This document shows, piece after piece, positions 1 to 7,572 of a stretch of DNA of 51,538 bases. How positions within the stretch are numbered: the first letter of the stretch is position 1; each line of letters begins with the position of its first letter. The position numbers and the translations under genes were made by a program. Location of the stretch: assembly GCA_003353845.1 (NCBI GenBank), contig PIVT01000021.1, forward strand, positions 1-51,538, in the 5' to 3' direction. Under the pieces are notes generated by a model. It saw only the letters and a program-made list of their open reading frames with translations, was not told the DNA's origin and ran no database searches. Source of the DNA: Pseudomonadota bacterium. GTDB taxonomy: Bacteria > Myxococcota_A > UBA9160 > JADFDR01.

Positions 1-905
1 TTGATTTTCTTCATGGCGATCTCTCGCGCCTGTTGCGTGAGGTCGCCCGAGATCTGGTCGGCGTTCCAACCGTTTCGCTGCAGGTAGGAGGTGACAAAGC
101 GAACGTCATCCTTGGTGTTGCAGAAGACGATGGCACTGTCGGGATCCTCGGCGTCGAGAATGCGCAGCAGCATTTTTTCCTTGTCGCGGGCCTGGGCAAT
201 GATGAAGCCGTGGGCGATGTCGGCCGGCGCCTCTTGGTCTCTCAAGCTGATGCGCGTTGGATTCTCTCTGAGAAAAACGCGGGAAAGCGAGAGCACCTTT
301 TCGGGCATGGTGGCGGAGTACATGCAGGATTGGCGTTTGCGGGGAATTTTCTCCTGCAACTCCTTCATGTCGGGCCAGAAGCCCTGGGAGAGGAGCTCGT
401 CGGCTTCGTCCAGTACCAAGACCTTTAAGTGGTCAAAGCGCAGGTTGCCGCGGCCCACGTGATCGAGGATGCGCCCGGGCGTGCCCGTCACCACATGGGC
501 ACCGGCGGCGATTCCGTCGAGCTGTTCCTGGTAGCCAACACCTCCGTAGATGGGAAGACAGTTCACGCCGCGGTGCTTGCCCATGGCGATGATTTCTTCG
601 GCGACCTGATTGGCCAACTCGCGTGTGGGCAGCATGACCAGGGCCTGGGTTTCCGGCAGGGAGGGGTCTACTGCGTTGACGATGGGCAGACCAAAAGCGC
701 CCGTCTTCCCACTGCCCGTGCGGGCTTGGACGATAATGTCCTCCCCCTTGGTCATGGCATTCAGGGTCTCGGATTGGACTCGCGTGGGCTTCTCCCAGCC
801 CAAATCGCGGATTCCGGCCAGAATGTCCTCGGGAAAGTGGTCTTCAAAGCGCAGCTGAAGTTCCGGCGCCTCTGTTTCTGATTCTTCTTGTGTGTTTTCA
901 GTCAT
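1..905 (-). CDS. DEAD-box ATP-dependent RNA helicase (C-terminus missing)
   Basis: My reverse-strand translation starts at the ATG at 905-903 and stays open to the window edge, giving about 301 residues. Visible in order are a Q-motif region (W-E-K-P-T-R-V-Q), Walker A ARTGSGKT near residue 65, PTREL, TPGR, the Walker B box VLDEAD near residue 170, the SAT motif (YSATMP), and the start of the second RecA-like domain (IVFCNTKDD). These motifs define superfamily-2 DEAD-box helicases, which unwind short RNA duplexes in ribosome assembly or mRNA turnover. The C-terminal motifs and any RNA-binding tail (for example a DbpA domain as in DeaD/CsdA) lie beyond position 1, so the subfamily cannot be set. 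The gene is divergent from gatC, with 69 bp between the two start codons. Confidence 0.93.
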   Translation of the reverse strand, partial: MTENTQEESETEAPELQLRFEDHFPEDILAGIRDLGWEKPTRVQSETLNAMTKGEDIIVQARTGSGKTGAFGLPIVNAVDPSLPETQALVMLPTRELANQVAEEIIAMGKHRGVNCLPIYGGVGYQEQLDGIAAGAHVVTGTPGRILDHVGRGNLRFDHLKVLVLDEADELLSQGFWPDMKELQEKIPRKRQSCMYSATMPEKVLSLSRVFLRENPTRISLRDQEAPADIAHGFIIAQARDKEKMLLRILDAEDPDSAIVFCNTKDDVRFVTSYLQRNGWNADQISGDLTQQAREIAMKKI

Positions 906-974
906 TTATGTGTTTCCAAACAAAATTTTCTAAGGGGACACAGCCAATCCGGGCTGCGTGCTATACATGCGCCC

Positions 975-1277
975 ATGTCTCGAATTTCACATGAAGAAGT
1001 ACAGCGGATAGCGGCTTTGGCGCGTTTATCATTCTCGGATCAGGAAGTAACCGAGATGAGGGGGCACCTGGACTCCATCCTCGATTACGCAGAGCAACTC
1101 TCTGAATTAGATACTGAGGATGTTGAGGTTACAACCCATGTTGTACCAGTTTCGGCGCTCCTGCGCGACGATATCGCGCAGCCCGGCCTTTCAAACGAGC
1201 TGGCTTTGCAGAACGCCCCTGCTTCGGAAGGCGGAGCTTTCCAAGTGCCTAAGGTGATCGACGGAGAAGCGGGGTAG
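975..1277 (+). CDS. gatC: Asp-tRNA(Asn)/Glu-tRNA(Gln) amidotransferase subunit C
   Basis: This is a 100-residue GatC, the small subunit that wraps around GatA and stabilises the GatAB complex. The family start ISHEEVQRIAALARL and the C-terminal part with LRDD and the acidic VIDGE end are clear. I chose the ATG at 975 over the in-frame 888 start because GatC proteins begin directly with this helix and are about 95-100 residues; the 29 extra residues upstream look non-coding. No strong ribosome-binding site precedes the ATG. gatA follows after 2 bp, so the three gat genes form one operon. Confidence 0.95.
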   Translation: MSRISHEEVQRIAALARLSFSDQEVTEMRGHLDSILDYAEQLSELDTEDVEVTTHVVPVSALLRDDIAQPGLSNELALQNAPASEGGAFQVPKVIDGEAG

Positions 1278-1279
1278 CT

Positions 1280-2782
1280 ATGACGGACCTTGTTGCACCC
1301 CTGGGAAGCCTGCGCCAGTTGCGCGCCGCCTTGGACAGCGGTGAGACCAGCTCTGTGGAACTGGTGAATCGCGCCCTGGCGAGGGCTGAGGCCAGCCAAG
1401 CCACCTTCCAGATCTTTGTCAGTTTGCGCCCTGAGGCCGCCCGTTTAGAGGCCGAAGCTGCCGACACCCGTCGAGCCCGGGGCCAGGTGTTATCTCCCTT
1501 GGATGGCATTCCCGTGGCCCTCAAGGACAATCTGCTGCACAAGGGCGATCTGGCGACCTGTGCCTCACAGATCCTGGCGGGTTTTAAGGCCCCCTATAAC
1601 GGGACGGCGGTGCAGCGTCTCTTGGATGCGGGTGCCGTGGTGGTGGGGCGGACCAATATGGACGAGTTCGGCATGGGCTCCTCCAACGAAAACTCTTCTC
1701 TTTTCCCCACGCGCAACCCTTGGGACGCCCAACGCATTCCCGGTGGCTCCTCAGGAGGCTCGGCGGCGGCCGTCTCGGCGGGCATTGTGCCCGTGGCCCT
1801 GGGCAGCGATACCGGCGGCTCGATTCGGCAGCCCGCAGCCTTCACGGGTGTCGTGGGTTTGAAGCCCACTTATGGCCGCGTCTCGCGTTATGGGCTGGTG
1901 GCCTTCGCTTCTTCGCTGGATCAAATCGGACCCTTCGCTCACACGGCGGAAGATTGCGCTTTGGTATTGGAGATCATCGCCGGGCACGATCCCCACGACA
2001 GCACTTCCCTTCCTGATACGGAAGAAAGCGCGACCCACTTCTCGGAAAGGCTAGGCGGTAGCGTTGAGGGTCTGGTGGTGGGTTTGCCGCGGGAATACTT
2101 TGTGGAAGAGGGGATTGATGCCGAGGTGTTGTCCAAGGTGAAGGACGCCGTGAGTGTCTTGGAAAAGGCGGGCGCTTTGGTCCGCGAAGTTTCCTTGCCC
2201 CACACTCGGTACGCCATCGCGACCTATTACCTGTTAGCTACAGCCGAAGCCTCGGCCAACCTCGCGCGTTTTGATGGCGTGCGTTACGGCCACCGGTCCA
2301 AACAGGCGCATGGCTTGTTGGAGATGTACAAGCAGACGCGCAGTGAGGGATTCGGCAAGGAAGTGAAGCGCCGCATCATGCTCGGCACGTACGTGTTGTC
2401 GGCGGGTTATTACGACGCCTATTACCGGAAGGCGAGCAAAGTGCGTACCTTGCTGTGTCAGGACTTCGAAGACGCCTTCGACCAATGCGATGTGATTTTG
2501 ACACCTACGGCCGCAGAAGTGGCCTTCAAGCTGGGAGAGAAAACGGACAGCGCCTTGTCGATGTATCTTTCTGATGTGTTCACAGTCAGTGCCAATCTCG
2601 CGGGTATTCCCGGGATCTCACTTCCCTGCGGATTGGCGCAAGGCATGCCCGTGGGTTTGCAAATATTGGCGCGACCGTTGGATGAAGGGCGATTGCTCAA
2701 CGTGGCCGATGCTTTTCAGCGTCTCACGAACTGGCATGAACAGCATCCCGAGCTGAAACTCGGCGCAGGAGGGGAAGCATGA
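1280..2782 (+). CDS. gatA: Asp-tRNA(Asn)/Glu-tRNA(Gln) amidotransferase subunit A
   Basis: This 500-residue amidase-signature protein releases ammonia from glutamine for transamidation of mischarged Asp-tRNA(Asn) and/or Glu-tRNA(Gln). The Ser-cisSer-Lys triad is visible as Lys82 in VALKDNLL, cis-Ser157 in PGGSSGGSAAA and nucleophile Ser181 in GSDTGGSIRQPA, at the spacing seen in characterised GatA. The region around VGLKPTYGRVSRYGL is also typical. Length is normal (usually 480-500). The stop overlaps the gatB start (ATGA at 2779-2782), which implies translational coupling. Confidence 0.97.
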   Translation: MTDLVAPLGSLRQLRAALDSGETSSVELVNRALARAEASQATFQIFVSLRPEAARLEAEAADTRRARGQVLSPLDGIPVALKDNLLHKGDLATCASQILAGFKAPYNGTAVQRLLDAGAVVVGRTNMDEFGMGSSNENSSLFPTRNPWDAQRIPGGSSGGSAAAVSAGIVPVALGSDTGGSIRQPAAFTGVVGLKPTYGRVSRYGLVAFASSLDQIGPFAHTAEDCALVLEIIAGHDPHDSTSLPDTEESATHFSERLGGSVEGLVVGLPREYFVEEGIDAEVLSKVKDAVSVLEKAGALVREVSLPHTRYAIATYYLLATAEASANLARFDGVRYGHRSKQAHGLLEMYKQTRSEGFGKEVKRRIMLGTYVLSAGYYDAYYRKASKVRTLLCQDFEDAFDQCDVILTPTAAEVAFKLGEKTDSALSMYLSDVFTVSANLAGIPGISLPCGLAQGMPVGLQILARPLDEGRLLNVADAFQRLTNWHEQHPELKLGAGGEA

Positions 2783-4323
2783 GCATGAAAGCTTTGCCCG
2801 CCGCCGACAATTCTCAAACCTTGGATTGGCATCCTCGCTATGAAGTGGTGATCGGGCTCGAGGTGCACACGCACTTGAAGCTCAACACAAAAATGTTTTG
2901 TAGCTGTGCCGTGATTTACGGGGATGATCCCAATCTGCAGACCTGCCCGGTGTGTCTCGCTTTGCCCGGCGCCTTGCCCGTGTTGAATCGAAGCGCCGTC
3001 GAATATGCCGTGCGTGCGGGATTGGCGACCAACCACGAAATTCAAGAGCGCTCCGTTTTCTCGCGCAAGAATTACTTCTATCCCGATTTGCCCAAGGGTT
3101 ACCAGATCACGCAAGACAGCCTGCCCATTTGCTTGCGCGGACATCTCGATGTCGATGTGCCCTTGAACAAGACGGGCAAGGCAGGAAAGAAGAAAGCGCA
3201 ACCCGACGGCTTTTATCGAAAGAACATTGGTATTACCCGAATCCACATGGAAGAGGACGCGGGGAAATCCGTCCATGCCGAGAGTGCCTTGGGCAGTGAT
3301 GATTCCCACATGGATTTGAATCGCGCCGGCGTGCCCCTGTTGGAGATTGTCTCCGAACCCGACATGCGCTCTCCCGCCGAGGCTGCTGCCTACTTGCGCC
3401 ATCTGCACGGTATCTTGTGTTACATCGGTATCACCCATGGCGACATGGAAAAGGGGCAGTTCCGTTTCGATGCCAACTTGTCTCTGCGCCCCAAAGGTCA
3501 ACAAGAGTTCGGAACGCGCACAGAATTGAAGAACATGAACTCGTTCCGCTATGTGGAGATGGCGCTGAACGCAGAAATCAAGCGGCAGGCCAAGCTGCTG
3601 GATGCGGGCGAGAAGGTCATTCAAGCCACCCTGCAGTACGACGTCGACCGAGATGAAATAAACGTCATGCGTCTCAAAGAAAATGCCGACGAGTACCGCT
3701 ATTTCCCCGAACCCGATCTATTGCCTTTGATTGTCGACCCCTCCCTCATCGACAAGGTGCGCGAAGCCTTGCCGGAGTTGCCTTCGGCGAAACGCGCTCG
3801 TTTCGAGGAGGCGTATGAGCTCTCCACCCACGACGCCGGCTTGTTGACGAGTTCTCGTGCCCTGGCCGATTTCTATGAAGCGGCTACCCGATTACACGGA
3901 AAGGCCAAGGCCGTCGCCAACTGGATTTTGCGCGACGTGCTAAAGGTGCTGAAAGAAAAAGAAACAGACATCGAGGCGCTGAGCTTGTCCCCGGAGCAGT
4001 TGGTCGAGTTGATTCAACTGGTAGAGTCCAGTCGAATTACGGCCAAAAGTGCCCGTGAGGAACTCTTCCCTGCCATGCTGACCGAAGGGGGAAAGCCCGA
4101 AGCGCTCATGAAGAGCTTGGGCTTGGAAGCGGTTGTCGATACAAGCTTGATTGACGGCGTGATCGAGGAAGTGATGGGGGAGAATGCGGACTCCGTAGAG
4201 AAATACCTGAACGGAGACGACAAAGTACTAAACTTCCTCATGGGGAAGGTGATGCAAAAGACACAAGGCAAAGCCAACGCGGGGGCTGTGCGAGAAACCC
4301 TGATTCGAAAGATTAAAGGGTAG
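2779..4323 (+). CDS. gatB: Asp-tRNA(Asn)/Glu-tRNA(Gln) amidotransferase subunit B
   Basis: GatB binds the mischarged tRNA, phosphorylates the Asp/Glu carboxylate and receives ammonia from GatA. The N-terminal cradle domain shows VIGLEVH, the paired cysteines of the zinc site (FCSC and CPVC), the PGALPVLN block, and SRKNYFYPDLPKGYQITQ. The basic C-terminal YqeY-like domain ends in TQGKANAGAVRETL. At 514 residues it is longer than usual (about 475-480). Part of the excess is a Lys-rich insertion around residues 130-147 (KTGKAGKKKAQ), where relatives have a shorter loop before GITRIHMEEDAGK. It overlaps gatA by 4 bp and ends the gat operon. Confidence 0.96.
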   Translation: MSMKALPAADNSQTLDWHPRYEVVIGLEVHTHLKLNTKMFCSCAVIYGDDPNLQTCPVCLALPGALPVLNRSAVEYAVRAGLATNHEIQERSVFSRKNYFYPDLPKGYQITQDSLPICLRGHLDVDVPLNKTGKAGKKKAQPDGFYRKNIGITRIHMEEDAGKSVHAESALGSDDSHMDLNRAGVPLLEIVSEPDMRSPAEAAAYLRHLHGILCYIGITHGDMEKGQFRFDANLSLRPKGQQEFGTRTELKNMNSFRYVEMALNAEIKRQAKLLDAGEKVIQATLQYDVDRDEINVMRLKENADEYRYFPEPDLLPLIVDPSLIDKVREALPELPSAKRARFEEAYELSTHDAGLLTSSRALADFYEAATRLHGKAKAVANWILRDVLKVLKEKETDIEALSLSPEQLVELIQLVESSRITAKSAREELFPAMLTEGGKPEALMKSLGLEAVVDTSLIDGVIEEVMGENADSVEKYLNGDDKVLNFLMGKVMQKTQGKANAGAVRETLIRKIKG

Positions 4324-4346
4324 AGAGACCTGGAAAGGGAGTGAGG

Positions 4347-6500
4347 ATGCGGGTGTTGCGTCGCTTAGTGATTTTCTTGTTGCTATTGATCGTCTTGGCC
4401 CTCAGTGCGTTGGTCACCTTGCTGCCCACCCTGGCGAAAAGCCCTGAAGTGAAGGATGGGATCCAAAAGGCGGCTCATGAAGCGACGGGTCGAGCCTTTG
4501 CCTATACCGACTTGACCATGGGCTTGTTCCCCCCGAGATTGATCTTGGTGAACCCGGAATTAGCGGGAGATACGCCGACGGCAGCGCCGTTCCTTTCCGC
4601 TTCCAATGTCGATCTTCGCTTGGCCATTCTCCCCTTGTTCGCCCGCACCGTTTTGGTGGATTCCCTGGTGATCGAAGACGCCAGCTTGAACTTGCGGCGT
4701 ACCGCCGATGGATTCGTCTTGCCGGTTCGAGAGAAACGGGACGCACCAACACCAAAAGATCCGGCACCAAAAGATCGAGAAGAATCGGCAGAGGGAACCG
4801 GTGTCAGTTTTGGTTTGCGTTCTTTTGCATTGAGAAATGCCAATCTATCCGTATTGGATGAAACCTTTTCGCCACCTGCCAAACTAGGGCTCCATGAGAT
4901 TGAGTTTCTAGCAGCGGGGACTTCGTCGACGGGCCCCATTAACCTGTCATTAAAGGCGCGCTTGCCTCAAGGGGGCGGCATCGCTGCTCAAGGCTCTTCG
5001 ACCTTGGACGGCGCTTTAGATCTAGTGCTAGACATCGAGAAAATGAACCTTTCCGCTTTGGAACCGATGTTGAAAAGGGGTCGCAGTGTTGGCGGAGCCC
5101 TCTCGGGAAGCATCCGGGTCCAAGGCCCTGTCGCGGCGCCTTCGCCCTTGGTGGTCGAGCTTTCCAGCGAGGACCTGGCACTGCAATGGGATGAGGTTCA
5201 GTACAACGGACCCTTGGACCTGCGCGCTGAATTGACCGGGCCCCTGGATCGTCCCATGGGTTCCTTTGAAGCGGACGCCACTCAAGGTGAAATTAATTAC
5301 GGCGATGCCGTTTTCACAAAGCCCAGCGGGAAACCAGCGAAGGTGACGGGCAAGATCCGTACCCTTGAAGATGGCAGTTTTGAGCTGGACGACGTGCACT
5401 TGAAGATTCACACCCTCGATGCCACGGCCCGGGTGCAAATGGAACCGCTGGCGTTGGTCATCAACGCGGCACCTTTTTCGCTGCAAGGCTGGGAAGCGCT
5501 GTTGCCTGCCTTGGCGGGATCTCCCTTGCAAGGGCAACTGGGATTGGAAGAACTCCATGTGGATCTAGATCCGCTGGCTCTTCGAGGCAACATTCAGCTG
5601 AAGGACGTGCTGACGACACATCCCACAACGGGCTCGCCCATTGTATTGCGTGGAACCTTCAACGCTGTAGGCCAGGACGTGCGTTCCCAGAACCTTGAGG
5701 TGGAGCTTGGGGAGCAGCGTTTTCTCGTCGAGGCTCAGCTCAGCCAGATCTTTTCCGAAAGCCCGCACTACGACCTGGGCGTGACAGCCCAAGAGGTTTC
5801 TCTAGAGAAACTCCTACTGGCCGTAATGGCCGATGAGCAAGCCATGGCAACCGGGCCGCTCTCCTTGTTGGGGCATTTCAGTGGAAACCTGTCGGACGGA
5901 GACAGTGTCCTCAAAGGGGTGACGGGGCAAATGCGATTGGACATCGGGCAGGGGCAATTGCGCGGTGTCTCTCTCTTGCGATCTACCGTGGAGCGATTTG
6001 GAGAACTGGGGAACGTCGCCTTGGCGCTGGGCAAGCAAAAGGGCGGCAGCACGCTTCAGAAATTTTACGAAGACACCTTCGAGTCGGTGAGTGGCACATT
6101 CTTGCTGGCCAATGGTGTCGCCAAGACGGATGACTTGAACTTGCGTTACGAGGATTACATTGTCGATCTCAATGGTGTGTTTGGTTTGTTGGACGAGTCC
6201 ATCAACGCTAAAGGGAAGCTCACTATCCTGCCCGAGGTCGATGAGGCCTTGGCCGAGGCCGCAGGTGCAGAGGACGTGAAGGGCGAGGCCCGGGTGATCC
6301 CTTTGGCGGAGGTGCGGGGTACCTTATCGGAGCCCAAGGTGGTCCTGACACAGAAAACAGTGGTGGGATTGCTGACGACCTACTCTTCGGCCGGCGAGAA
6401 GCTGTCGGAACTCGAGAAAGATATCGATGAGGTTCTGGGCGAAGGAGCGGGGAAGGCGGCTCGCGGCCTGCTGGATTCGATTTTGGGTGGTGGTGAGTAA
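4347..6500 (+). CDS. AsmA-family envelope protein
   Basis: This is a protein of about 717 residues with one N-terminal membrane segment (roughly residues 5-28, Leu/Val-rich after RRLVIF) followed by a long beta-rich body. The start looks like AsmA proteins: residues such as ATGRAFAYTDLTMGLFPPRLIL match the family's conserved early block. The C-terminal third (GQGQLRGVSLLRSTVERFGELGNVAL) matches the AsmA-like C-terminal region. AsmA-like proteins are inner-membrane-anchored periplasmic proteins related to bridge-like lipid-transfer proteins and linked to phospholipid transport to the outer membrane. I prefer the ATG at 4347 (GGGAG about 5 nt upstream) over the GTG at 4341, which sits directly on the purine-rich site. 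It begins 23 bp after gatB. Confidence 0.8.
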   Translation: MRVLRRLVIFLLLLIVLALSALVTLLPTLAKSPEVKDGIQKAAHEATGRAFAYTDLTMGLFPPRLILVNPELAGDTPTAAPFLSASNVDLRLAILPLFARTVLVDSLVIEDASLNLRRTADGFVLPVREKRDAPTPKDPAPKDREESAEGTGVSFGLRSFALRNANLSVLDETFSPPAKLGLHEIEFLAAGTSSTGPINLSLKARLPQGGGIAAQGSSTLDGALDLVLDIEKMNLSALEPMLKRGRSVGGALSGSIRVQGPVAAPSPLVVELSSEDLALQWDEVQYNGPLDLRAELTGPLDRPMGSFEADATQGEINYGDAVFTKPSGKPAKVTGKIRTLEDGSFELDDVHLKIHTLDATARVQMEPLALVINAAPFSLQGWEALLPALAGSPLQGQLGLEELHVDLDPLALRGNIQLKDVLTTHPTTGSPIVLRGTFNAVGQDVRSQNLEVELGEQRFLVEAQLSQIFSESPHYDLGVTAQEVSLEKLLLAVMADEQAMATGPLSLLGHFSGNLSDGDSVLKGVTGQMRLDIGQGQLRGVSLLRSTVERFGELGNVALALGKQKGGSTLQKFYEDTFESVSGTFLLANGVAKTDDLNLRYEDYIVDLNGVFGLLDESINAKGKLTILPEVDEALAEAAGAEDVKGEARVIPLAEVRGTLSEPKVVLTQKTVVGLLTTYSSAGEKLSELEKDIDEVLGEGAGKAARGLLDSILGGGE

Positions 6501-6506
6501 GGCCCG

Positions 6507-6524
6507 GCATTCCCTCTAGAATGC
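6507..6524 (+). terminator. Small hairpin after the AsmA-like gene
   Basis: A 6-bp perfect inverted repeat, GCATTC/GAATGC, flanks a 6-nt loop just after the stop codon of the AsmA-like gene. There is no T-run behind it, so it could be a weak or Rho-assisted end, or chance. Confidence 0.25.
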
Positions 6525-6603
6525 TGGCGCAATGTCAGTAGAAGCCCTACTTCTTAGGACTGCCGCGGCGCGCTTGTGATGCCCGCGAGGGAGAACCAGT
6601 TAG

Positions 6604-7530
6604 ATGAGCGCCGCAAAAATTACTGGCGAAAAGATTTGGCTCGACGGGCAACTCGTTGATTGGGATGATGCCAATATCCATGTTTTGAGCCACACCCTCC
6701 ATTACGGACTCGGTGTCTTCGAGGGGATCTGCTCCTACAAAACTCACGACGATCGCTCCGCCATCTTTCGGTTGCGTGAACACGTTCGCCGCTTGTTTGA
6801 TTCGGCACACATCAATCTGCTTGAGATTCCCTACACCATCGAGCAGATTGAAGAAGCCATTCTCGAAACCCTGAATGCCAACGGTCTGACGGAAGGCTAT
6901 ATCCGCCCCTTGGTGTTTCTGGGTGAAGGCGCCATGGGTATCAATCCCGCGAACAACCTTGTGCGCGTGGCCATCATTGCCTGGCCCTGGGGTGCTTACC
7001 TGGGAGAAGATGGCATGAAGAACGGAATCCGTGCCAAGGTTTCGACTTTTTCACGTCACCACATCAATGCCAAGATGACCAATGGCAAGACCTGTGGCGA
7101 TTACGTGAACTCCATCCTGGCCAAGCGCGAGGCCCTGCTCGACGGCTTTGATGAAGCCATCATGTTGGATACCCAGGGACTGATTTCGGAAGCCACGGGC
7201 GCCAATATTTTTGTCGTGCGCGACGGAGCCATTCGCACGCCCCAGACCCACACCATCTTGGCTGGCATTACACGGGATACGGTGATGCAGATTGCTGCCG
7301 AACAAGGTCTTTCCATCGTCGAGACGACGCTGACCCGCGATGATTTGTACATCGCCGACGAAGTTTTCCTGTGCGGCACGGCCGCTGAGGTGACCCCCGT
7401 GCGCGAGTTGGACCATCGAAAGATTGGCTCGGGCGGGCGTGGACCGATCACGGAGCAAATTCAAGCGGCCTACTTCGATGTCGTGCAGGGGAAGAACAAA
7501 AAGTTCATCGACTACCTCACCTATCTATAG
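6604..7530 (+). CDS. ilvE: Branched-chain amino acid aminotransferase
   Basis: This 308-residue fold-type IV PLP enzyme transfers the amino group between glutamate and the 2-oxo acids of Val, Leu and Ile. The N-terminal block WLDGQLVDWDDANIHVLSH and HYGLGVFEGI is diagnostic for class-IV aminotransferases. The PLP-binding lysine is Lys162 in TNGKTCGDYVNSIL. The signature EAIMLDTQGLISEATGANIF and the phosphate-binding GITRDTVM region follow. Length is normal (about 305-310). A purine-rich site (GAGGGAG) lies 9-10 nt before the ATG. D-amino-acid transaminase and aminodeoxychorismate lyase share the fold, but the length and the HYGLGVFEGI form favour IlvE. Confidence 0.93.
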   Translation: MSAAKITGEKIWLDGQLVDWDDANIHVLSHTLHYGLGVFEGICSYKTHDDRSAIFRLREHVRRLFDSAHINLLEIPYTIEQIEEAILETLNANGLTEGYIRPLVFLGEGAMGINPANNLVRVAIIAWPWGAYLGEDGMKNGIRAKVSTFSRHHINAKMTNGKTCGDYVNSILAKREALLDGFDEAIMLDTQGLISEATGANIFVVRDGAIRTPQTHTILAGITRDTVMQIAAEQGLSIVETTLTRDDLYIADEVFLCGTAAEVTPVRELDHRKIGSGGRGPITEQIQAAYFDVVQGKNKKFIDYLTYL

Positions 7531-7572
7531 AAGGTGTTCGCCATTTCATCTCCGTCCCAGAATCCTTCCAAA

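Noticed and set aside
2716-3624. A 302-codon open frame on the minus strand
   Set aside because: It lies opposite gatB, whose conserved motifs fill the same region; no ribosome site or domain supports it.
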